DNA of 64,000 nt from Accumulibacter sp964420975 (GTDB lineage: Bacteria; Pseudomonadota; Gammaproteobacteria; Burkholderiales; Rhodocyclaceae), in NCBI GenBank assembly GCA_964420975.1, contig CAYQVH010000004.1, forward strand, positions 62,001 to 126,000, given 5' to 3'. Made by a program: the position numbers and the translations under genes. The notes under the pieces were generated by a model. It was not told the DNA's origin, searched no databases, and saw nothing but the letters and a program-made list of their open reading frames with translations. Positions 8,903 to 19,100 of the stretch are shown piece after piece (within the stretch, counting starts at the first letter, position 1; every line of letters starts with the position of its first letter).

Positions 8903-9595
8903 CTATCCTTCGAGAGAGAAAACGACGGGTACAGTGACCCAGCTTGAGATGGGCGTGTCGCCTTGCCGCGCGGGCACGAAACGCCAGCGCCGCACGGCTT
9001 CGAGCGCGGCTTCGTCCAGACGCCGGCTGTTCGACGAGGTCTTGACGTCGATTGATTCTGGCAGCCCATGGGCGCCGACCGAAACCCGCAAGAGCACCTT
9101 TCCCTGTTCGCCCAGGCGGCGCGCAAGGGGCGGATAGACGGGCTTGGGGTTGCTCAGATAGTCGGCATCGAAGCGGGCCGGAACCAAGACGGCCTTTTCA
9201 GGGATTGCCGGCGGGCTGGACGACGAGGCTGCCGCGGGGGCCACCGGCACCTCGCCAGTGGCCGATGCTGCGGCCGGCGGGGCCGGCTTCTCGGCGGGCG
9301 CCGTCAATGACGGTCCGGCGCTCCGCACGGCGACCCTCGCGGCTGCCGCAGTGGGCGTGGAGGGACGCGGCGAGGGAGGGGAAGATCGAGGGGCCAGCGT
9401 TGCGGCGGGCAACGGCTCGGCGAACTCCAGAGTGATCGGGGCGGCATCGGCCGTTGGCTGTCGCGTCTCCGGAACGGTCATGTCCAACCAGCTGGCTGCT
9501 GCGAGATGTCCGCCGACGGCAATCGCGGCGAGCGTCACCCGGTGTGCCGTGCCGTGCGAAGCCAGCGGCCGCGATCGAGCGATGAGGGGGAACAT
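8903..9595 (-). CDS. tonB: TonB family energy-transducing protein
   Basis: A 230-residue periplasm-spanning protein. It has an N-terminal hydrophobic anchor (about 18-40), then a long proline/alanine/serine-rich linker, then the C-terminal TonB domain (about 145-228) with NPKPVYPPLARRLGEQGKV and EAALEAVRRWRFVPAR. It passes ExbBD energy to outer-membrane receptors. It is the first gene of the operon. A promoter and Fur box lie about 170 nt upstream, so iron repression is expected. No TonB-dependent receptor is next to it in this window, so the cargo is not visible. Confidence 0.92.
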   Translation of the reverse strand: MFPLIARSRPLASHGTAHRVTLAAIAVGGHLAAASWLDMTVPETRQPTADAAPITLEFAEPLPAATLAPRSSPPSPRPSTPTAAAARVAVRSAGPSLTAPAEKPAPPAAASATGEVPVAPAAASSSSPPAIPEKAVLVPARFDADYLSNPKPVYPPLARRLGEQGKVLLRVSVGAHGLPESIDVKTSSNSRRLDEAALEAVRRWRFVPARQGDTPISSWVTVPVVFSLEG

Positions 9596-9761
9596 GCGGA
9601 TCGGTCGAATGGTTGGTGCTCAGTGGTCTAGACATCCCCGGCGTGGACCTCCCGCGGCAACGAGCGGGCGTCCTCCAGCTTCGCGCGGTGATCGCCGCGC
9701 TTCGGAACCGTGTGCAGGGAGTCGTTCGGTGATGGCTTCCATCCGTCAATCGGCGATATGT

Positions 9762-9780
9762 GCGAATGCGAATCATTATC
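9762..9780 (-). promoter_or_regulatory. Fur box
   Basis: Three hexamers in Fur arrangement read on the plus strand as GCGAAT-GCGAAT-C-ATTATC, compared with the consensus GATAAT-GATAAT-C-ATTATC (15 of 19 positions). It overlaps the -10 of the tonB promoter. Confidence 0.7.
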
Positions 9781-9803
9781 ATTGACGGCGCTGGATCTGT
9801 CAA
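9775..9803 (-). promoter_or_regulatory. Promoter of tonB-exbB-exbD-hemP
   Basis: On the minus strand a perfect -35 TTGACA is followed after 17 nt by GATAAT. The -10 is embedded in the Fur box (9762-9780), the standard geometry for Fur repression. The predicted leader is about 170 nt. Confidence 0.65.
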
Positions 9804-10042
9804 GCCGCAGCGTGCAGCAGTTCACCTTCCTGGCGCTGGCGAGCGTTCGGGGCCGCACGAGGCCGAAGCGGCGGGTCGTGGCCGCCTTGCCTATCGTTCC
9901 ACAAAAATCGTCCGCCTTGCTGACAGCGCCAATGTCGTCCGCCCGGGCACGGCAGTTCCGAGACGCGTTGACCAACAAGCTGCTGGCGCGCGCCTGCCTG
10001 ACGACGTGTCGGCGCAACCGGCGGCACTAAACCCTTCACGAC

Positions 10043-10082
10043 AAAAGGCCCCTTGCCGCAGTTGACGGCTGCGAGGGGCCTT
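10043..10082 (-). terminator. Rho-independent terminator of katG
   Basis: The 9-bp arms AAGGCCCCT (10045-10053) and AGGGGCCTT (10074-10082) pair, with an inner CGCAG/CTGCG stem extending the hairpin. On the minus strand the hairpin runs into TTTTGT. It lies 13 nt past the katG stop. Confidence 0.8.
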
Positions 10083-10095
10083 GGCACCCGGTCGT

Positions 10096-12273
<2,178 letters not shown>

Positions 12274-12405
12274 GTGTGCTCTCCTGAGTGAGGTCGAACA
12301 AGCGCTTGGACTGAAGGCGGCTTGACGAGCACCGTGTGGGAACCACGATCCTCGCCACGGACGGATCAGCTTTTCAGGCCGGCCTACTTGTCCTCGCGTG
12401 ATTCC

Positions 12406-12434
12406 AGTCTAGTCAGGAGTGAACAATAGTTACA
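12406..12434 (-). promoter_or_regulatory. katG promoter (OxyR-dependent type)
   Basis: On the minus strand TGTAAC (-35, poor match) is separated by 17 nt from TAGACT (-10). The weak -35 directly abuts the OxyR-type site, as expected for an activator-dependent promoter. Confidence 0.5.
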
Positions 12435-12471
12435 GAAAATTATGTCTATTATGTTAATAGCAGATAACTAT
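12435..12471 (-). promoter_or_regulatory. OxyR-type operator upstream of katG
   Basis: Four tetranucleotides with exact 7-nt spacers read GAAA-N7-CTAT-N7-ATAG-N7-CTAT. Three of four match the OxyR consensus ATAG-N7-CTAT-N7-ATAG-N7-CTAT perfectly. It sits in an AT-rich patch immediately upstream of the candidate -35 of katG, the classic class I OxyR activator position. Confidence 0.7.
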
Positions 12472-12485
12472 CAACATAAAAGTCG

Positions 12486-12538
12486 GAGTTGCCCATATGC
12501 GAAGTGGCCAGAAGTGAGGCAGGCTGTGGGTTCCGAGT
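12486..12538 (+). repeat. Left copy of 53-bp flanking direct repeat
   Basis: It matches the right copy at 23417-23469 at 50 of 53 positions, including the shared core GCGAAGTGGCCAGAAGTGAG. Both copies are followed by AGGAGTCGCC after a short variable spacer. In this copy an IS256-type remnant begins directly after AGGAGTCGCC. Confidence 0.85.
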
Positions 12539-12551
12539 CAATTGAAGGAGT

Positions 12552-13104
12552 CGCCAGAGATTGGGTTCCTTAAGTGCTGTAAAACGGGAAGTGAGTAGCC
12601 ACCGCCTCGGTTCGGTTCGGTACGATGACGTTGTCGAGGCGTTGATCAACCGAAGAAAGGCAGGCGAAGCGATGACTGGAGATGAGGTTAGCGTAGGCGG
12701 GGATTTGTTGCCAGGGCGGTTGAGCGGTCAGGACGGGCTGGCGGAGTGGGTGGAGGCGGTACTGAACCAGATACGGGAGGCGCGTGACCGAGACGTTGGG
12801 CGCAGAGCGGCACGAGTGCACGGAAGAGCGGGCCGGCACCCGCAACGGCACGCGGGCGCGCAAACTGACCACGCGCGTTGGCCCGGTGACGCTGCGGGTG
12901 CCGCAAACGCGCGACGGCAGCTTCTCTACGGACCTCTTCAAGGGCTACCAGAGAAGCGAACAAGCGTTCGTGCTGGCGCTGATGGAAAGGGTGGTGCAGG
13001 GGGTCGCGATGCGGAAGGTGTCGGCGATCATTGAGAAATTGTGCGGGACGAGCTTCTCCAAATCGACGGTCAGCGCGCCTTGCGCCGGGCTGGACGTGCG
13101 ATGA
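12552..13104 (+). pseudogene. Truncated, frameshifted IS256-family transposase remnant
   Basis: Codons from ATG 12672 (MTGDEVSVGG) give the N-terminus. A frame change near 12783 then continues the protein as TETLGAERHECTEERAG, ARKLTTRVGPVTLRVPQTRD, GYQRSEQAFVLALMERVVQG and FSKSTVSAPCAGLDVR, which is characteristic of IS256 (mutator) transposases. The match stops at a TGA at 13104 after roughly a third of the family's usual ~400 residues. The catalytic DDE core is missing, so the copy is dead. Bases from about 12552 may be the left terminal region. No right inverted repeat is visible. The truncation point is only 60 bp before the sacsin-like gene. Confidence 0.8.
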
Positions 13105-13163
13105 GCAGCACCTCGTATCAGACCAACAAGTTGTAATCAAGCATTTGACAGGGTAGGGAAGAA

Positions 13164-16100
13164 GTGACTGGATTCAGCACCGACTACGTCAACCAGATCG
13201 CGATCAACCTGCGCGATCGATACAAGAGCGGGTTTCCGATCCTCAAGGAACTCGTGCAGAACGCGGACGACGCGGGCGCCAGGAACTTGGTGTTTGGCTA
13301 CTACCCGGGCCACGTTGAGTCAGCAGACCACATGCTCCTGCGCGGGCCGGCTCTCTGGGTACTGAACGACGGTAAATTCAAGCCGAGTGATCGGCGCGCC
13401 ATCCGTTCTTTCGGGCTCAACGCCAAGGCCGGGGACTCTGGTGCCATCGGCAAGTTCGGCCTCGGCATGAAGAGCGTGTTCCACCTGTGCGAGAGCTTTC
13501 TCTACGTCGCCTTTAGCGGTGGCAAGTTGGAATGCGATGTCCTCAACCCATGGAAGGCCGAGGATGCCGACTGTGCGGAGATGCACCTCCAGTGGGAGCA
13601 GGTCACGAGTCGCGACGAGGAGTGCATTGCGTCGGTGGCCAGGGAGCAGCCGGAGGTGTCACGGGCCACGGACTGGTTCCTCTTGTGGGTTCCACTGCGC
13701 CAGCGATCACATGTTCCCCGTGGTACCGACCACCCTGCTGCGGCCATCATCGAGCGCTATCCCGGCGAGAACCCCGACGAGGATCTTGACTTCTTCTCCG
13801 ATCCACAAACGGATCAGCGCATCGGGGCCGTGTTGCCCTTGCTGAAGAGCCTCGAGCGGGTTCGATTCGCAGGCGCATCCATGCGGCAACCGTTCACGGT
13901 CACGTTGGAGGCCCAGCCTACAGGGCAGAGGCTGGATCACCAGACCGATGCCCGTCGGATACACGGTGTCGTCCGGGACGATCGACCGCGTGCCGAGCAC
14001 CTGCACTTCCTGGTTCGACAGCGAGTGGCAGGCGAAGCGAAGCCGTTCGCAACGTTTCGGGCCGCGAGGAACTGGCCTAAGTCGATGGTGATCTCGCAAT
14101 CGAGTCGGAGGGAGCCAATGCCCGACAAAGCGATCGCTGAAGCTGCCTTGATGTTCGCTCACGCCAATAGCCGATCGGGCCGGGTAACTTTGCAATGGGC
14201 AGTGTTCCTTCCAGCCGATGAGCAACGGTTCAGCTATCAGGCCACTATCCCGGGATCCTCACGGGAATATCGGATCGTGCTGCACGGTCAGTTCTTCGTC
14301 GACGCCGGCCGCCGCGGCATCGCCGACATGGAGTCTCTGGACAAACCTCGGGAGCGCTTGCCGGCAGGCGAACCGTCGCAACATGTCCTGATCCGGCAGT
14401 GGAATCAGGCGCTCGCCCAGGATTTGGTGCTTCCCGAGTTCTTGCCTACCCTTGCCGAGTACGTCACGACAACCGGTCTCAAGGACGATGAGGCAGCCGA
14501 GCTCACCGCTGCCATAACGCGGTGTGCCGCTGTCGGAGACGCGGGAAGTCGCGTGGAGTTCTTCGCGACGTTCCGGGCTTTCATGTGCGGGCGGCACTCA
14601 TGGGTTCGCCGCCTCATGCGGACCGGTGCTCGGTGGGAGCTTGTCGAGTCCCGTGCAAAACAGCTGCTGGCACTTCCTGCACCGCCAGCACGCGACCCGG
14701 AGAGACCCTGGCGCGTATTCCCGGGTCTGGGTCTGCTGGAGGGCTACGCCCTCATCGACGCGGGCGCCCCCCGTCTTGCGAGTGCGGTGGCCACCTGGGA
14801 GCCTGAGTTGTTGCTCAAGCTGTTGACCGGGTTGAATCCGCAAGTCCTGAAGAGCGAGACCGATCTCGACTATCTCGCCGGCTTCCTCGAGCAGGAGGGG
14901 CCGCGGTACATGCGAGCCGGAGAGGTCCAGGATGCGCTGGTAGTGCAACTGCGCAGTCTTCTGTTGGGCTCCCGCCTGGCCGAAGTACGTCAACACCGAA
15001 AGATCTTCAAGAGGATCGTTGCGCTTCTCACCGGAGACCGTGTCTTCGGCCTGGGGCCGGTCGACCCTAGCGCCAAGGGCGCGCTCCCGGAGCGGCTACT
15101 CCGCAAGATCTTGGCGAGCCGCACGAGGGCCCTGCCGCTACCCGGCGACTTGGCACCCGACGGAGTCGATGCGAAGCCGCACCAGGCGGACTTGCTGGCG
15201 TGGCTGCAGGCGTTGACGCGCAGCGATTCAAGCGGCACGTCGGACAGTGACCCGACACCTACGCAGGTGCTCGATGCCGCCGAACGGATCATCAAGGCCG
15301 CCGGGGACGATGCCGAACAAGTCGCACTGCTCAGGTTGTGCACCCGGCTCAAGGTGCTTCGAGCCGTGAGAGGCCAAGACGGCGAAGTCGAGGCGGTCTC
15401 TCTTGCGGACTTGATGGAGGCGCATACGCGCGGAAGGCTGTTCAGGGTGTCCGACCCAAGCCGGCCCCTCGGACTCGTCCCCAAGCTGTCGCAGGCGCTT
15501 CCGTCCCTGGGTGCTCTGGTCGTCCGGTCCGGAGTGGCGGCCTATGCCGACGCCGTTCGTGACTCGAGCGTCGGCAGAGTACCGGGTACGGAAAGCGTAG
15601 AAGCGATCCTGCGATGTGCGGGTGCGGAGGCCACGGCGCCCGAGCTCGGCAGCGAGTCGCAACGGGCCGAACTTCTCACGCTGGTGGCGACCGCTCGGCT
15701 CGACGACCCCACCGTGGTCAGGGGGGTGAGGTATCTGCTGCACGGCTCCGCCGACCACTACCTGGGCGCGGACGTGCTCTGGAAGGATCCGGTTGGGCGG
15801 AACTCCCCGTGGGTTCGACTCTGGCGAATGATCGACGAGTCGCCTTGGCGCGTTCTGGCCGACCGGCTGTGCGGGTCGATTCCGGACAAATGTGCGCAGC
15901 CGCTCAACGTGCGGGCGGTAGACGAAACCTCGGTGCTGAACCGCCTACGCGTATGCAGCGACTTCAGCCGCGTCGACGCTACGGCATTCTCGTCCGACGA
16001 GATCGATTTGCTCCTGGGGCGTGTTGCCGAGGAGCATCCGTGGAGACGCCTGCCGCTTCACCGCGACACGGCCGGGGGAACTGGCACCGCAGAGGGCGAC

Positions 16101-19100
16101 TGCTTCCTTGGAGACGATCCTCGACTGCCGGAAGCGATGGCGTCAGGGATTCGCTTCATCGAGCCCTCCGCCGACGAAGATCATCTCAAGCGCCAGCGCC
16201 AGTGGATCCCGCGGTGGGACGCGACGACCGCTGCCGCTCGCGTCCTGACCAGTCAGGAACCGAGTCAGCACTGGCGCTACCTGATGGACCTTCTGGGGAG
16301 CTCTCCCGCGCTGAGGTCCAAGCCTTCAGAGGCGTGGGCAGAGGTGCCGTGGCTGCCTCTGCAAAGCGGTGGCTTCATTTCGATCGGCAGCCTGATCCGT
16401 CTCGCCAACCTGGACGCGGAGATCAGGGATCTCGCCCGGCAATGCGCGTACGCATACGCAAGTCCAGCAGACCTCTCCTCGGAGATTCAGTCACACCCGG
16501 CGTTCAAGGCTCTGCTCGACCATGTCAGCGAGGGCGAGGATGCCTTGCCGGTGCTAGGGCAACTGATGTCGGATGCCAAGCTCTCGGTCGGTCGCGTCGT
16601 CGCATTCGCCTACCGTGAACTGCAGCAGCACCTATCAACCCTGGTCGCCATCGAAGCTCTGCCAGCATGGAAGCTACTCGAGCGCGCCGGTGTCGCGACG
16701 TCGCCGGATGCGGTCGAGAAGCACCTCGTGCCGGAAGTGGCACGCCAACTTTCTACGGATGCGTGCCGTCGGACCCTGACGCAGATATCGCGCCTGGGAC
16801 AAGGCAACGCGGTTCGGGTGATCTTCGAGCAATATCTTCGCGAGTGGCGCAGCAGCGGAGGCGAAGCGGAGTTGCGCAGCTCTCTTCCGGGAATGCTCTT
16901 GCTGAGCAAGGCAGGAACTTGGACGCCTGCGGAGGTACTGGTTGCCGGCGTGCAAGGCGTATCGCCCGAGAGCATCTTGTGCGACGCGCAGGTCGAGCTG
17001 CTTCAGGGGGTCGCCGTCGACAATCGATCGCTTTCGGACGAGCAGCTTGCGGCCGAGAAAGACGACCCGGACGGGGCGTCGAATGAACAACTTCTCCGGG
17101 AGCTGGAGGAGTACGTCGAGCCTCTCTCGTCCAGCGGGGCCAAGCAGGCCGTCGGCGCATTCATCGGTCTCTTCGGAGAGCGCGTCGCAGCGCTCGCGAG
17201 GAGCTGGCTCGATCCCATCGATTACGAGGACTACCTCGCGAAGCTCGGATGGCGCGATCCGGGGTTCGACACGGCCGCCCAGCGCTGGGAGTGGATGAGC
17301 AGAAGGTCCGTGCGTGAAGCGCTGGCGACGCTGTTAGTTCGCATCCACGTGGTGAAGGGTTCCCACATCACCGCGAAGTCCCTGACGGGCGAAAGCAAGA
17401 AGGTGCGCTTGGCTCCCGTCGAAGATCTTCAGTCCCTGCACGTCATGACGGACAGATGGCGCGGGTTCTCCTGCAGGGTGCACCTGCACCCAGCGCCAGT
17501 CTTGCTCGAAAGGGAGCTACAGGATCAACGAGACATCCTGATGCGCACGTGCGAGTCTCTGCTGCGGGACCTGTACAACCAAAGGCATGCGAACCTGTCC
17601 GAATTCTTTGCGCTCGCGGAGGAGGCGGACCAGGTCACGCTCGATGTGGCTCGCGGATTGATCCTCGATGGTCTTCCGCACTTGCTCAAGTCGCTCCCGG
17701 GAGTGGGGAAGAACCGCAAACTGGCGGAGGCGCGTCGTAGGTTAGATCGGGCCCGGCAGGACGCAGCGAGTGCGAAGAGAGCAAGGCGCGCGGGCGGCAG
17801 CGCGGAGGAGGAGCTCGACAAGGCGCTCGCCGACCTCGCGGGCATCGTCGAGTCCGATGAAAGCGTGCAAGCAACCATCCTCGAGGACATACGGGCGCGC
17901 GTCACCCATAACCAGTACGAGTTCTCCAGCATCCCGTTCGAGGTGTTCCAGAACGCGGACGACGCAGTCGTCGAGATGCAACGGCTGCAGCATGCCGACG
18001 GGCGCCCGGAGTTCGATGCCGACGCCATCGGGCGTTTCGTCGTTCAGTCGTCGGAGGCAACGATCCGGTTCGCGCACTGGGGGCGACCCATCAACTACGC
18101 CGGTCGTCACACGAGTTACAAGCCGGAGTTCGGGAACGACCTGGAGCGCATGCTCATGCTCGGAGCCTCCGTCAAGGACGAAGAGGAGGGCGTGACCGGC
18201 AAGTTCGGCCTGGGCTTCAAGAGCCTGCTGCTTGCTTCGAGCCTGCCGAGGGTGTCGAGCGCAGATCTCTCTTTCGAGGTCGTCGCAGGTTGCCTGCCTC
18301 GAAAGTGGAGGCCAAGTCCGGCGGCCAGGCGGGTTCATCAAGGCATAGTCGACTCGAGCCTAAGGGCACTCAGAGCGACACTCATCGAGTTGCCCCTCGA
18401 CGACAGGGGGTCGGCCACGGAAGTGCTGGAGCGATTTGCCGGCCTGGCGGGATTGCTTCCGGTTTTTGCACGCAAGCTGGTTTGCGTGGACGTCGAGAGG
18501 GAGTCCCACCGCTGGCAACCGCAGCCGGTTCGGCTCTCAGATGGCCGTGTGATCGAGGTCGGAGCGGTCTCGCTCCCGGTGGATGGGGGGAGGATCCACT
18601 CGGGGGTTCTGGTGTTTCGGGGTCCATCGGGGTGCGTCGTGATGCGCACGGGGAAGTCCGGAATCGAGGAGTTCGACAGGAAGGCGAAACCGCCCGTACC
18701 CGGCATTTGGGTCACCGCACCGACGCGGGGAACTCCTGCTCGGGGCGTTCTGATGAATGCGGCGTTCCAGATCGACACGGGACGAGCCACTCTTGCTCTC
18801 GGACAAGCAGCGACGGCGACCAACACCAAGATCGCCAAAGCGATCGCGGACGAGGTCGGTCCGCTGCTGGTTGACCTGCTGGCTGATTCCCAATTGGACT
18901 GGCCGCAACTGGGTGAGCGGCTAGGGCTTTCGAGTTCCTTGTCGGCCGCCGGGTTCTGGCGCAGTCTGTGGGAGAAGCTCGTCGGAGAGGTGCCGGGCGA
19001 GGACGCAGCAATGGACGTCCGCCTCCTGGATACCTTCGGCTGCGCGGTCTTCCGGCATGTCGTGGAACGCACTGGCGTCGTTCCCAATGGCTTCGCAGAC

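Larger units (their letters stand above)
9596..10095. other. 500-bp interval between tonB and katG
   Basis: It contains the tonB promoter with Fur box (9762-9803) and the katG terminator (10043-10082). The remainder has only short open frames without recognisable products. Confidence 0.5.
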
